A DNA stretch of 64,000 nt from Lyngbya sp. PCC 8106 (GTDB lineage: Bacteria; Cyanobacteriota; Cyanobacteriia; Cyanobacteriales; Microcoleaceae), in NCBI RefSeq assembly GCF_000169095.1, contig NZ_AAVU01000002.1:124001-188000 (forward strand), read 5' to 3'. Positions within the stretch are counted from its first letter, which is position 1. Every line of letters begins with the position of its first letter. Below the pieces are notes generated by a model. That model was not told the DNA's origin. It saw only the letters and a program-made list of their open reading frames with translations, and ran no database searches. The position numbers and the translations under genes are program-made. This document shows positions 26,501 through 35,183 of this stretch, in pieces.

Positions 26501-27735
26501 AACCGCGAATCTGCTAATTTTTTAACTAAATCCCAATTGCTGTCGTTTAATTCGGCTTTGGTGGCGACTCGTCGGGTGTCTTCGGTTCCCGCACCGGGAC
26601 GAACTAACTGCACAAAGATTCGCCGAACTTGTTGTTTTTCCTGTTCATTAAGTTTACTAAATTTGTCGTCAGCATAACAAGTTAATGCGCCGGAAACTTC
26701 CCCAATGTTTTTATAAGCGTTATGGGTTAACTGTTTACCCTTTCGTTCTTTCCAGAGTTCCGTTAAGGCAAATTCTAATAACGGTAAATTTCCCGGTTGT
26801 TTATCCACATCATCAAGAATGCGTTCAACCAGTCCGCTTTCAAAACTCACGCCTAATTTTTGCGCGGGTTTTTCAATAATATCTCGCAGTTCATTTTCAT
26901 TCATCGGCCCCAGCATAATATTACCTTTTTGCAAGACATCAGCTAAAGGTCGATAAGAAAGCGCATTTCCGAGAAAATCTGCCCGCATGGTGCCGACTAA
27001 TACGGTTGATAAAGAAGATTGTTCCGCGAAAGATTTAAAAGTATTTAAGAGCGTATCGAGAAATTGACGTCGGATTTTTTCATCGTTACAAAGGGTGTAA
27101 AGTTCCTCAAATTGGTCGGCTATCAGTAAAATTCTGTTATGGGGATGATTGCGTTGAATGGTTGAAAAAACATCCGATAAAGGAACCGTATTATCTTGAA
27201 AATATCCCGCTAATTTACGAGCTTGTGCGATGCCGTCTGTTTTATCAAGATCGGGTTCGTAGAGGGGAACTAATGCTTGTGCAAGCGCATGAAATGGATC
27301 ATTTCCCGGCCGAAAATGGGTAAATTGCCAATTTCCAGCTTGAACCAATTTCGGCACCAATCCCGCTAAAATTACCGAAGATTTCCCACTCCCAGACGCA
27401 CCCAACACCGGAATAAAATTGCGGGTTTCGGTATATTGGTACAGTTCTTCGACAAAGACATCTCGCCCAAAGAAGTATTCTGAATTCTCGTAACTAAAAT
27501 GATATAATCCTTGATAGGGACAGATTAAGTTATCCTCGGTATTGTCTTCGGTGAGTGTTGTAACGGTTTGTTGTTGATAATGATAGTTGTAGATGGTAAT
27601 GATACGAGATTGATTAATATTTGCATTCCCCATCGCATTCACTGATGCTATGGCATTGTCATCTCCCGAAACATTCTTATTTCCAATACCCTGACTTTGA
27701 TTAGATAAAGATTGATCGTTAGTTTCTTCACTCAT
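23551..27735 (-). CDS. STAND NTPase with two WD40 propellers and C-terminal TPRs
   Basis: A 1394-residue signalling protein. Residues ~14-45 hold an Asn/Gly-rich motif (SQGIGNKNVSG ... MGNANINQS). The nSTAND NTPase has its P-loop GASGSGKSS at 112-120, Walker B LLIADQFEELY, and a helical C-part ending VVHEALIRNWGQLREWM. A probable membrane helix lies at ~530-552. Fourteen WD40 repeats (~615-1185), enough for two seven-bladed propellers, and two or three TPR-like helices (~1200-1380) follow. The WD repeats are nearly identical at DNA level, pointing to recent duplication. Family members are sensor/regulators of immunity or cell death. It follows the CHAT gene on the same strand, which carries a matching motif. 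Confidence 0.9.
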   Translation of the reverse strand: MSEETNDQSLSNQSQGIGNKNVSGDDNAIASVNAMGNANINQSRIITIYNYHYQQQTVTTLTEDNTEDNLICPYQGLYHFSYENSEYFFGRDVFVEELYQYTETRNFIPVLGASGSGKSSVILAGLVPKLVQAGNWQFTHFRPGNDPFHALAQALVPLYEPDLDKTDGIAQARKLAGYFQDNTVPLSDVFSTIQRNHPHNRILLIADQFEELYTLCNDEKIRRQFLDTLLNTFKSFAEQSSLSTVLVGTMRADFLGNALSYRPLADVLQKGNIMLGPMNENELRDIIEKPAQKLGVSFESGLVERILDDVDKQPGNLPLLEFALTELWKERKGKQLTHNAYKNIGEVSGALTCYADDKFSKLNEQEKQQVRRIFVQLVRPGAGTEDTRRVATKAELNDSNWDLVKKLADSRLVVTSRTVITREITDNSQPQPDNIKEQETVEVVHEALIRNWGQLREWMATDREFRTWQERLRASMGYWQEKNRDNGLLLRGAALSQAEEQLKNRRDELSPDEREFIQKSQQYKQRKRQRNTGFLTASFVAISGVAAVAVWQWNNALMGELKAEINLLDTRLVSGEENLDVQLEVIKHEKRANGTIAQIQATNVLEKIVNWSGEKQINSLEGHEKDIFGIAFSPKGDLLATASGDKTVKLWKPDGTFVKTLEGHKDFVLNVAFSPKGDLLATASSDKTVKLWKPDGTLITTLKDHEGGVRGVAFHPLGNLIATASHDKTVKLWKPDGTLITTLTEHEGDVLSVAFSPKGDLLATASADYTVKLWKSDGTLITTLKGHENWVRGVTFSPKGDLLATASYDSTVKLWKPDGTLISTLKGHQSKVNSVAFSPKGDLLASASSDNTVKLWETDGTLIRILEGHEDSVLDVAFSPKGDMIASASSDKTVKLWKPDDTFIKTLKGHKEDVLSVAFSPKEDLLATASADNTVKLWKSDGTLVNTLEGHENWVRGVTFSPKGDLLATASRDKTVKLWKADGTLITTLRGHEDRVINVSFSQNGNLLATASVDKTVKLWKADGTLITTLTEHEDDVLDVAFSPKEDLLATASVDKTVKLWKSDGTLITTLRGHEEDVNSVAFSPDGKLIASADKTVKLWKADGTLVETFDEEHKGMVKDVAFSPDGKLIATASVDDTVKLWKVDGTLVSTFKGHEGDVWGVAFSPDGKLLASASRDNTVKLRRFNRDQLLDHACNWMSDYLKNNPNLEEKERNICGEVEPLATALFLQGEQSAAQGKIEEAVSKFKQAVKLDSNFSSLSAVSLVRIGKSFVQGDQIEEAIAVFNQAQNFDSDLEIQASDWNKLCWQGSVNKQAEKVMFACNKAVELAPDNGWIYNSRGVARALTGNFDGAVKDFETFVKLAGNEEEKAQRNGWIESLKKGENPFPEEMFEGRR

Positions 27736-27778
27736 AACTTACTCCAGATATACAGTTTATTGTTCAACCTAAATATCA

Positions 27779-27898
27779 GCCCCCTAAATCCCCCAATTCT
27801 GGGGGACTTTGAGTTAATACTCCCCCAAAGTTGGGGGTTGGGGGGCTATCCTAAAGTTGGGGGTTGGGGGGCTATCCTAAAGTTGGGGGTTGGGGGGC
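27779..27898. repeat. G-rich tandem repeat between the CHAT and STAND genes
   Basis: Between 27803 and 27898 a 26-bp unit (CTATCCTAAAGTTGGGGG then TTGGGGGG) is repeated about two and a half times, preceded by an inverted C-rich segment (AGCCCCCTAAATCCCCCAA). Runs of five or six G on the plus strand could form G-quadruplexes in single-stranded DNA, or C-rich RNA in the leftward transcript. The sequence family also occurs inside cbiD (47431-47456). Confidence 0.75.
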
Positions 27899-27899
27899 A

Positions 27900-28916
27900 T
27901 TAAATCCAAACTTTCGCTAAAATTGCCGCAACTTTCATCACGGGTTCGGCAAGAGTTTCAACACCTTCTAATCCTTTTTTAAGTGCTTCAACAGCTTCAT
28001 CTATTAAACTTTTGTCAGGTTGAGGTTTTTTGAGTTCTGTTTCAATCATTTCAACAGGAAACTCTGCTTGTTTTTTCTGAATTGAGTTGAGCGCATTGGT
28101 TGCAGAAATTTCCTGTTTCAGTTTTTTAAGTTCATTTAATGCTGCTTCTAATTCGGGATTTTGTCCGAGAGTTTGCGTGTTCTGACTTTGATCAATATTA
28201 ACATCACCGCCAGCATTAGCCGGAGCAACATAATTATTACTACCGCTAAAATTAAAGTCGCCGATAGATTGTGATTTATTGATCGATTGAGGATTTTCTT
28301 GAGGAGATGTCATGGCTTTATTAGGTTCGTTGGTCGAATTCATAGCTGACGTTTTACTTCTCGGTCTATATTTAATTTGGGGTTTATCAACTTCAGAAAT
28401 AGCGTTTAAATCAATTAAAGTTCGACCCGATTCAAAACAATTGTTGTAGGGTTCTCCCGCCCCTAACGCCCGATAAAACCCAACTGCGAATTTAATCGCG
28501 GCTTCGTCTCCTATGGCTTGATTCATCCCGACAACACAATCAATATGTTGATGAATGGCTTTCGCTTGAATTTCACTATAACAAGCGTTTAGTAATACAC
28601 ATTCAACTTCCGTTTGAAATGCTTGAAATAATCGGGCTAACGCATCTTCGCTTACCAATACACTTCGCCCCGAATTGTCTTCTAAAATTAACCCATCATT
28701 TCCCGAACCATGACCGGAAAAGTGTACAATTGTGGGATGATAATCATAGAGGGTTTGTTGTAAATCATCAATCTGAACTGCTCCCACCTGAATCACAGTA
28801 AATTCGTCTCTGTGATTTGATTTTCTGAGAGTTTGTTGAATCTCCCTGACTTCTTTATCCAAACGTAAACGAGTTGTATCTGCGGGATTAGCCGAAAGAA
28901 TTAAGATAGTTTTCAT
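27900..28916 (-). CDS. CHAT-domain (caspase-like) protein with Asn/Gly-rich linker motif
   Basis: 338 residues. The CHAT domain (~1-175) has the catalytic His in HFSGHG (~65-70) and Cys in LLNACYS (Cys ~112), as in the caspase-like clan CD. Residues ~215-246 hold the motif SQSIGDFNFSG ... GGDVNIDQS that matches the N-terminus of the downstream STAND protein. The C-terminal ~90 residues are helical and end in VEALKKGLEGVETLAEPVMKVAAILAKVWI, a module seen in other cyanobacterial proteins with such motifs. The gene is 164 bases upstream of the STAND gene, so the pair probably acts together: STAND as sensor, CHAT as effector protease (inference). Confidence 0.85.
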   Translation of the reverse strand: MKTILILSANPADTTRLRLDKEVREIQQTLRKSNHRDEFTVIQVGAVQIDDLQQTLYDYHPTIVHFSGHGSGNDGLILEDNSGRSVLVSEDALARLFQAFQTEVECVLLNACYSEIQAKAIHQHIDCVVGMNQAIGDEAAIKFAVGFYRALGAGEPYNNCFESGRTLIDLNAISEVDKPQIKYRPRSKTSAMNSTNEPNKAMTSPQENPQSINKSQSIGDFNFSGSNNYVAPANAGGDVNIDQSQNTQTLGQNPELEAALNELKKLKQEISATNALNSIQKKQAEFPVEMIETELKKPQPDKSLIDEAVEALKKGLEGVETLAEPVMKVAAILAKVWI

Positions 28917-29479
28917 AGGTTAGATGCACAGAGTCAAATAGAGGGCTGAGGACAGACATTGCTAAGTGCAGGTGTAACTCGATTTTTACTCCAATATTAA
29001 GGGATGTCAAGTGAGTTCAAGACGAATCTCATTAACTCTTTATTTTTAGATGTCTATTGATCTCCAAAGTAGATCCAATAACATCCCCGAAGCAAGCGAC
29101 TATTTCAAACACCTGAAAAGACCTTTCACTATTTATTTGAGGCTTAGATAGGGTTGTTAAACTTAGGGGAATTCCCAGAACTTTAGAGGTTTCATTGAGA
29201 ACATATTGACTCAAAGATAGTCACTATAGGAAGTCGATAAAAAATCAGAGGGTTGAGAAAATATCAGGTAATATCAGATCTCAATCTTGATCTAGATAGA
29301 TGGGTTTTTCTGGATATTGAGTGACGTGGACTAAGTTGGACTGAGTTGGACAGGTGAAACGTTACAGATACTCTCTCTCTCAGAAGGGATAGATTTACAG
29401 TCTTTTTTGATTACTCTCAGGAATTGAACTTTCCGGAGTTGTGGTTATAGAGAGGTCACCACTAATCGGGGACATTAAT
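28917..29479. other. Intergenic region upstream of the CHAT gene
   Basis: 563 bases. A 60-codon minus-strand frame (29032-29214) has no recognisable domain and no good ribosome-binding site, so I do not call it. A tandem TTGGACTGAG/TTGGAC stretch lies near 29330-29352. The CHAT promoter should be here but no box is convincing. Confidence 0.5.
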
Positions 29480-29947
29480 ATGAAGTTAAAATTCTATTCT
29501 CCTAGCATCTTTGCGACTCTGGCGACAACTCTCTTAAGTTTGATTGTTGTTCCTGAGATGTCTTTGGCTACTCCTGTAAAAACGCCTCTCCTTCAACGAG
29601 AAACTTCCCAAGTGAATTTTCGGGGTCAAACCCCCTCAGCAACTGAAGCAGGAGCCGAATATATTGTTTATATGCAGGACAAAAATGACCAAGTTCGGGG
29701 TTTGGTTTATATCCAAAATTCTGATATTGGCGCTTGTTTTCAAGGGAATTATCAGTCAGCAACTCGTCAAATTGAAAATCTCACCTATGCTTATCCGGTT
29801 ATGGGAGATGAACAAGTGAAGGGTTGGGAAATGAATGTGTCTAATCAGAGTTTAGATGTAGAAGACTATTCTCATACTTTTACGGCGAATCAAATCAGTG
29901 AAGGCGCACAAGATTGGTTTAATCAATGTGTGGAATTGTTTAATTAA
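29480..29947 (+). CDS. Secreted protein of unknown function
   Basis: 155 residues from the ATG at 29480 with GGGGA upstream; an in-frame GTG 39 bases upstream would only lengthen the leader. A signal peptide (MKLKFYSPSIFATLATTLLSLIVVPEMSLA) is followed by a small beta-rich domain (VNFRGQTPSA, EYIVYMQDKNDQVRGLVYIQNSDIGACFQG) with two cysteines. No named family. It is convergent with the DUF4340 gene, whose end is eight bases away. Confidence 0.7.
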   Translation: MKLKFYSPSIFATLATTLLSLIVVPEMSLATPVKTPLLQRETSQVNFRGQTPSATEAGAEYIVYMQDKNDQVRGLVYIQNSDIGACFQGNYQSATRQIENLTYAYPVMGDEQVKGWEMNVSNQSLDVEDYSHTFTANQISEGAQDWFNQCVELFN

Positions 29948-29955
29948 TGACTTAA

Positions 29956-30723
29956 TTAAGGTGTATTTTCGGGTTCTGAAGGTTCAGGATTTTGAGGCGG
30001 TTCAATACTGGGTTCTGAAGGAGAATTTTCCGTTTCAGGTAGGTTTTGAGTATTAGGTTCAGAACTTTCAGTTTCGGGTACTGTTTCTGAGGGCTGAGGA
30101 GGAGTTTCTGTCTCGGCTTGTTCGGGTTCAGCTTGGGGAAGTTCCCACTCCTCTAACGGGCGGTTAATCGCTGAGATAATTCCTTCTGGAATGACTAATA
30201 TTGAGAGTTCTTCTTCGGTTTTGGGTGTGTTTGTTTGACCATAAACTGAACGACCACTAAAGTCTTTTGTTCCTATTGTTAGCTTATATGTTTCTTCGTT
30301 TTTGAGTTTAACTTCGACAGTTTGTTGAGAATTCTCTAAACCATATTGAGATAATTCTTCTGGGGAAACAGTGAGGCGACGCAAACCTAAACTGGGTTCT
30401 TCAGGGATACTTTGATCAGTGACTAATTGATTTAATAAAAAGTCTACAGTTGCTTGATTTGCTAAGGTTTGAACAGGTTGAGTCAGTTTCCAGGGAGATT
30501 GTTCTGGGTTGTCTTCTTTGGAAATCCGTTCAACTATTATCGTTTGTTCTGGTGTTTGTACGGTGACTGACTGAACATCATCTCGGGAGAAGGAAAAAAT
30601 CTGTTTCTCTATTGCTTGAATTTCTTGCTGTTGAGATGTTCGCTGAACCTCAAAAACATAAACATATCCGGCTAAACCGAGCGCAACAAGCATTAAAATC
30701 AGAGTAGAACGCTGAAACTTCAT
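29956..30723 (-). CDS. DUF4340-domain protein (Gld-type ABC system partner)
   Basis: 255 residues with one N-terminal membrane helix (STLILMLVALGLAGYVYVF). The DUF4340 region (~40-190; FSFSRDDVQSVTVQTPEQTIIVER, PWKLTQPVQTLANQATVDFLLNQL, TVEVKLKNEETYKLTIGTKDFSGRSVYGQ) is typical. A 70-residue Pro/Glu/Ser/Thr-rich tail ends the protein. In many bacteria this gene is last in an operon with the GldA-F-G type genes. Here those genes (32497-36257) are on the same strand but separated by the plus-strand GGDEF gene. Confidence 0.85.
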   Translation of the reverse strand: MKFQRSTLILMLVALGLAGYVYVFEVQRTSQQQEIQAIEKQIFSFSRDDVQSVTVQTPEQTIIVERISKEDNPEQSPWKLTQPVQTLANQATVDFLLNQLVTDQSIPEEPSLGLRRLTVSPEELSQYGLENSQQTVEVKLKNEETYKLTIGTKDFSGRSVYGQTNTPKTEEELSILVIPEGIISAINRPLEEWELPQAEPEQAETETPPQPSETVPETESSEPNTQNLPETENSPSEPSIEPPQNPEPSEPENTP

Positions 30724-31015
30724 GGGATTTTTACAAGATTTAAAATCATCAGGTCAATCAAAGAATGAGTTAAATCCTCTAGTCTGTCCAATATAGATGA
30801 CAATACAGATGATTATTTAACCGAATTTGCAGAATTGACAGTTGAGCTAGAATCATATAAATAAAGTTACTACTTTTCATTCATAATTGAGCCACTAATC
30901 TCATCTATATTGCAGAGGTTATAACAATTTGTCAACAAAGGGAAGAAAAATCATCTAAATATTCCCTGATGGGTTTAAACTCATTCTTTAAAGAGCAATA
31001 CCATTTTTTTGTGCA

Positions 31016-32416
31016 ATGCTCAACTCTCAGCTCAGGATTGATCTTATCCGAATTATTGTTCTCTCCCTACTTTACACCAGTGCTGCTAAGTTTGGGCAGA
31101 TTTTTTCGGTTGTTGGGGGAAGTGTTACTCTTGTTTGGCTTCCTGCGGGTATTGGGTTAGCAGCTTTATTAATTTATGGTTATCGTGTATGGCTGGGTAT
31201 TTTCTGCGGTGTCATTCTTGCTAATCTCTCTTTTTCCTTACCTATTTTGACAATACTGGCGATGGCGACAGGTTCATCACTGGGAGGAGTTGTAGGGGCT
31301 TATTTGCTAAAAAAGCAACACTTTCACCCCGAACTTAACCGCATCAAAGATGCTTTAAATCTAATTATATACGGAGCCGGGTTCAGTCCCATCCTGAGTT
31401 CACTCATTGATGTTCCGAGTTTATGGTTAAGTGGAGTCACACCACAGGGAGAACTGGCTTTATTTTGGTTACAGTTTATTATGGGAGATGCTATGGGGGT
31501 ATTAGTCATGACTCCCGTTTGTATTACTTGGGCTTCCCTGCGTAACCACAAGTTATCTTTTCAACGCAAAACCGAAGCGATAATTCTATTTTCTTCTCTA
31601 ACTTTGAGTTGTGGAATTGTTTTTAACGGTTGGTTTTTGTCTCGGAGTATCGTTTTACCTGCTTTTCTCGTCTATCCTTTTTTAGTTTGGGCGCCGTTGC
31701 GGTTCGAGACTCGGGGTGCTTCTACGGCTATTTTTATCATTTCTGGATTTGCTTTGTTTGGGGTTACTCATCAGGTTGGCCCTTTTATCTCCCCTTCACT
31801 GCTGAATACTTTAATTTTAGTCTGGTTATTTGTCAACGTTGCTGCAATTGTTAGTTTAGTCTTAGCCGCTTCTATTGGTGAACTCAAAACAGCTAAACAT
31901 TACCTCGAACAACTGGCTTTACATGACTCATTAACTGGACTTGATAACCGTCTATTATTGATGGAAAAATTAGCGGAGAGTTTAGCGACCGTTCAGCGTT
32001 ATAATACTCAAAGTGCGATCATTTATCTAGATCTCGATGGCTTTAAACCCATTAACGATACATTCGGACATGAAGCCGGGGATTTTGTTTTGATCGAAGT
32101 TGCGAAACGTCTGAGATCTTGTGTCAGGGAAGTCGATACTGTTGCTCGACTGGGGGGTGACGAATTTGTGGTTTTGTTGCACAATCTCAGTGATACCGAT
32201 ACAGTTCAACAGATTGCTGATAGAATTGTTGAGACGATCAATGCTTCCATAAACTTATTTGGCACAACAGTTAACGTCGGAGTCAGTATGGGAATTGCTT
32301 TGATTCCTCAAGATGGGAAATATCCTCACCAACTGCTAAAAAATGCAGATAAAGCTATGTATTTAGCTAAACAACAGGGTAAAAATCAATATCAATTTTT
32401 TTCAGAACGAGTGTGA
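31016..32416 (+). CDS. MASE1-GGDEF diguanylate cyclase
   Basis: 466 residues. An N-terminal MASE1-type sensor with about eight membrane helices (~10-290; typical VWLPAGIGLAALLIYG and FWLQFIMGDAMGVLVMTPV) is joined to a GGDEF domain (~300-460). The active site RLGGDEF (378-384) is intact, as are DSLTGLDNR and ADKAMYLAKQQGKNQYQF, so it should make cyclic di-GMP. No clear I-site (RxxD five residues before GGDEF) was seen. It lies on the opposite strand between the DUF4340 gene and the Gld-type ABC genes, splitting what is normally one cluster. Confidence 0.92.
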   Translation: MLNSQLRIDLIRIIVLSLLYTSAAKFGQIFSVVGGSVTLVWLPAGIGLAALLIYGYRVWLGIFCGVILANLSFSLPILTILAMATGSSLGGVVGAYLLKKQHFHPELNRIKDALNLIIYGAGFSPILSSLIDVPSLWLSGVTPQGELALFWLQFIMGDAMGVLVMTPVCITWASLRNHKLSFQRKTEAIILFSSLTLSCGIVFNGWFLSRSIVLPAFLVYPFLVWAPLRFETRGASTAIFIISGFALFGVTHQVGPFISPSLLNTLILVWLFVNVAAIVSLVLAASIGELKTAKHYLEQLALHDSLTGLDNRLLLMEKLAESLATVQRYNTQSAIIYLDLDGFKPINDTFGHEAGDFVLIEVAKRLRSCVREVDTVARLGGDEFVVLLHNLSDTDTVQQIADRIVETINASINLFGTTVNVGVSMGIALIPQDGKYPHQLLKNADKAMYLAKQQGKNQYQFFSERV

Positions 32417-32496
32417 GTGTGTTTATAGCGGCTAATTTGTTGATGATTTTGTTGTGTCTAAGCGTGATTATAGAACATCCTCACCGAAGAATAAGA

Positions 32497-34368
32497 TTAT
32501 CTTCGTCGCCACCACAAAATTGCTGCGGTGATGAATCCAAATAAGGGTAAAATCACTAAAGCAGCCCAACTGATTGATCGTCCTAAAACTGGAGTCATGG
32601 CGATGCGACGGTTAGTCACAGGTTTCGGACGGATAGAGAGTGTGGCTTGATCTGGTTTACTTAACCAACTCACGGTGTTGATGAACATATCTCCATTGAG
32701 TTGTTGTTCAAACCAACCATTTGTCGCAAATTGAGAATTTCCCAATACCACTAACCTTGCTTCTGTGGTTTCTGGGGTTTCTTCTGTTGTTTCTGCGGTT
32801 GTTTCTTCTGGAGTTTCTGCGGTTGTTTCTGCTGTTGTTTCTTCTGAATTTTCTGGAGTTTCTTCAGTTGTTTCTGCTGTTGTTTCTTCTGAATTTTCTG
32901 GAGTTTCTGCGGTTGTTTCTGCGGTTGTTTCTTCTGAATTTTCTGGAGTTTCTGGGGTTGCTTCAGTTGTTTCTGCGGTTGTTTCTTCTGAAGTTTCTGG
33001 AGTTTCTGCGGTTGCTTCTTCTGAAGTTTCTGCGGTGTTTTCTGCGGCTTCAGACGTTGGAGAAGAAGTTTGAGAAACCTCTACCTCTACAGGTTTTGTT
33101 AACGCCACTCCTAATGATAACGGCCCTTTGCGATCGCTATCTGGATTAAACTCTAACTCCCGACTGGCTAAATTCGTTTCCGCCCAACTCTCTGCTTCTG
33201 TCCAAATCAGAGGACTTTCTGTGATCCCCTCAACAGTGCGAGTTTCCACCGGACGAGCTAAAGGATAAAAAGAAATGCCATTATTAAACTCTTGAGTAAT
33301 CGGATGTTCACCATATTCTCGTACAATAGGAACAGTCGGCCCAAGTCCAACTAACCGACCGCTTCCAGTTGCATCAATCGCCAGGCGATCATCAATTTTT
33401 ACACCCCATTTGTCTAATAACTCATTTAACCCCGGTTCAGTTTTGGGGTCAATCATCACAAACAAACTTCCGCCTTGTTCCAAATACTCGTCTAACGCTT
33501 CGACTTCTCCTTCAAATAACGGACGTTGTGGCCCGGCAACAACAATCACATCGGCATCTTCAGGAATCGTAGACTGTTGAGTTAGAGTCAGAGGTTCAAT
33601 CACAAAGTTCTTCTCGCCTAAAGCATTAACCGCATTTTGTAAACCGCCTTGTCCATCAGTTAACGGACGTTCACCGTGACCTTGTAGAAAGTAGATTTTG
33701 GGAATACGGTTACTCAGAAGTTGTTCAATCCCGTTAGTCAGTTGGGCTTCGGTGAGTGCTTGTGAACTTTCCTTTTGCAGTGATTGGCGTTGATCTCCTG
33801 ACTCCAAATAGACTGCACCAAATTCACTCACTCCGTACTCTTGAGCAACTCCCGGTTGGGCTTGCGGATCGACAAATTCATAGTTAAACTGTTCGGGAGC
33901 AATGCGACGATACTGATCTAAAAGTTCTTTGGCTTGGGGGTTTCCAGACCGATCAAAAACCAGAACTTTAATCGGTTGTTCTAAATTGGTTAAAAGCGTT
34001 TGAGTTTGAGGTGCCAGGGTAAATTGTTGGTTTTCAGTTAAGTCAAGACGAACTACATGACGAACCGCCAAAAAGTTAATCAACCCCACAATTAAAAAAA
34101 CAGAAACCGTCGCCGCAAAAGCATTTGTTCCGGCTTGAGTGGAACGACGACTCCAATAAGGATGTTTGAGACTATCGCCTTGACGAAAATAGACTCGAAA
34201 CAAAAACCACAACCCAATAATTACCACCCCAGCAATCATTAACCCCAGTGGAACAGGTTCCCAACTACCGGAAACAAACCCGGCGGACAAGCCCATAATA
34301 ATTAAAACTGGGCCTAGCCAAAAGGTATACTTTAAAAACTTCCAACTGGGTGCTGTTTTCTGTTTCAT
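32497..34368 (-). CDS. GldG-like ABC system membrane protein with Thr/Glu-rich repeat insert
   Basis: 623 residues. Four membrane helices: three near the N-terminus (~16-34, ~36-56 and ~80-104) and one at the C-terminus (~596-614). The large extracytoplasmic domain of GldG/DUF4350 type (QFTLAPQTQTLLTNLEQPIKVLVFDRSG, KIYFLQGHGERPL, DVIVVAGPQRPLFEGE) lies between. A low-complexity insert (~437-537) of ETTAETPE-type repeats precedes RLVVLGNSQFATNGW. This part is encoded by tandem 18-45 bp units (32760-33060) and is probably a flexible periplasmic spacer. In related operons it works with the ATPase and permease; the substrate is unknown. Confidence 0.85.
   Translation of the reverse strand: MKQKTAPSWKFLKYTFWLGPVLIIMGLSAGFVSGSWEPVPLGLMIAGVVIIGLWFLFRVYFRQGDSLKHPYWSRRSTQAGTNAFAATVSVFLIVGLINFLAVRHVVRLDLTENQQFTLAPQTQTLLTNLEQPIKVLVFDRSGNPQAKELLDQYRRIAPEQFNYEFVDPQAQPGVAQEYGVSEFGAVYLESGDQRQSLQKESSQALTEAQLTNGIEQLLSNRIPKIYFLQGHGERPLTDGQGGLQNAVNALGEKNFVIEPLTLTQQSTIPEDADVIVVAGPQRPLFEGEVEALDEYLEQGGSLFVMIDPKTEPGLNELLDKWGVKIDDRLAIDATGSGRLVGLGPTVPIVREYGEHPITQEFNNGISFYPLARPVETRTVEGITESPLIWTEAESWAETNLASRELEFNPDSDRKGPLSLGVALTKPVEVEVSQTSSPTSEAAENTAETSEEATAETPETSEETTAETTEATPETPENSEETTAETTAETPENSEETTAETTEETPENSEETTAETTAETPEETTAETTEETPETTEARLVVLGNSQFATNGWFEQQLNGDMFINTVSWLSKPDQATLSIRPKPVTNRRIAMTPVLGRSISWAALVILPLFGFITAAILWWRRR
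32760..33060. repeat. Coding tandem repeat in the GldG-like gene
   Basis: Imperfect direct repeats built from TTCTGCGGTTGTTTC, TTCTGAATTTTCTGGAG and TTCAGTTGTTTC units, about 300 bases. Encodes the Glu/Thr/Ala-rich spacer. Likely to vary in copy number between strains. Confidence 0.8.
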
Positions 34369-34373
34369 AAAAT

Positions 34374-35174
34374 TTAGTAACGCTGGAAGCGCAGGGCATC
34401 AATGGACTGGGCGGTGAGAAATACTCCTAAAATAATATAACTCCCAAATAGAATTAGGCTACTGGTATCTAAAACCCCTCTGATTAAGTTGGTATAGTTG
34501 GAAATCAACGATAGATGAGCTAAAGCACTTCCAAAGTTGCCCCCGACGCTATTGCCGATGATATCGATCACCCACAAAAATAAAACTAAGGCAAAGGTCA
34601 AAATAGCCGATAAGATTGTACTTTCGGTCAGAGAGGAGATGAACATTCCCAGTGAGAGAACCCCACCTGCGAGTAATATTAACCCGGCATGGGCAGTTAG
34701 GAAAATTGCGGGAGACATGGGGGGTTCAGCCGCACTCAGGGCAACTGCTTCTAATGCCATTAACGGTAAAATCATTGTGGCGTAAAACGTGAGAACGCCG
34801 AGTAATTTACCCGTGGCGACGACCCAGTTTGTCACCGGAGATGTGGCGAGCAATTCTAGGGTTCCCCGTTTGCGTTCTTCAGCGTAGAGTCCCATCGACA
34901 GCATGGGCAAAACAAACAACGACATCGAACCCATGAGTCGCAAAAAGACTTGTAGAAATTCGTAGGGTAAGTCAATGGGGGGGTCAGTAATTCCCGACTG
35001 ATCAAGAAGGGCGACTTGTTGAATTAAACCATCTGGCCCTAACAAAACGGCAACAAAGAAATATCCCGTCAACACCCAAAAGACTCCGGCGATCGCATAG
35101 GCCAGCGGAGAGGCAAAGTAACTTTGGAGTTCTTTACGATAAATCGCAACAAGGCTGCTGAGGGTGACAAGCAT
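34374..35174 (-). CDS. ABC transporter permease (GldF/ABC-2 type)
   Basis: 266 residues with six membrane helices in ABC-2 layout. The early YRKELQSYFASPLAYAIAGVFWVLTGYFFVAVLLG and the central MGLYAEERKRGTLELLATSPVTNWVVATGKLLGVLTFY are typical of the GldF/NosY group. It lies nine bases after the ATPase and five before the GldG-like gene, so the three are one operon. The role may be export or envelope remodelling. Confidence 0.88.
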   Translation of the reverse strand: MLVTLSSLVAIYRKELQSYFASPLAYAIAGVFWVLTGYFFVAVLLGPDGLIQQVALLDQSGITDPPIDLPYEFLQVFLRLMGSMSLFVLPMLSMGLYAEERKRGTLELLATSPVTNWVVATGKLLGVLTFYATMILPLMALEAVALSAAEPPMSPAIFLTAHAGLILLAGGVLSLGMFISSLTESTILSAILTFALVLFLWVIDIIGNSVGGNFGSALAHLSLISNYTNLIRGVLDTSSLILFGSYIILGVFLTAQSIDALRFQRY

Positions 35175-35183
35175 AATAATTTG

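Noticed and set aside
29032..29214. 60-codon minus-strand frame upstream of the CHAT gene
   Set aside because: No domain, no good start site, and composition like the surrounding non-coding DNA.
32721..33149. Plus-strand frames rich in Leu/Phe or Val/Ser
   Set aside because: Shadows of the Thr/Glu-rich repeat in the GldG-like gene, with no ribosome-binding site and unnatural composition.
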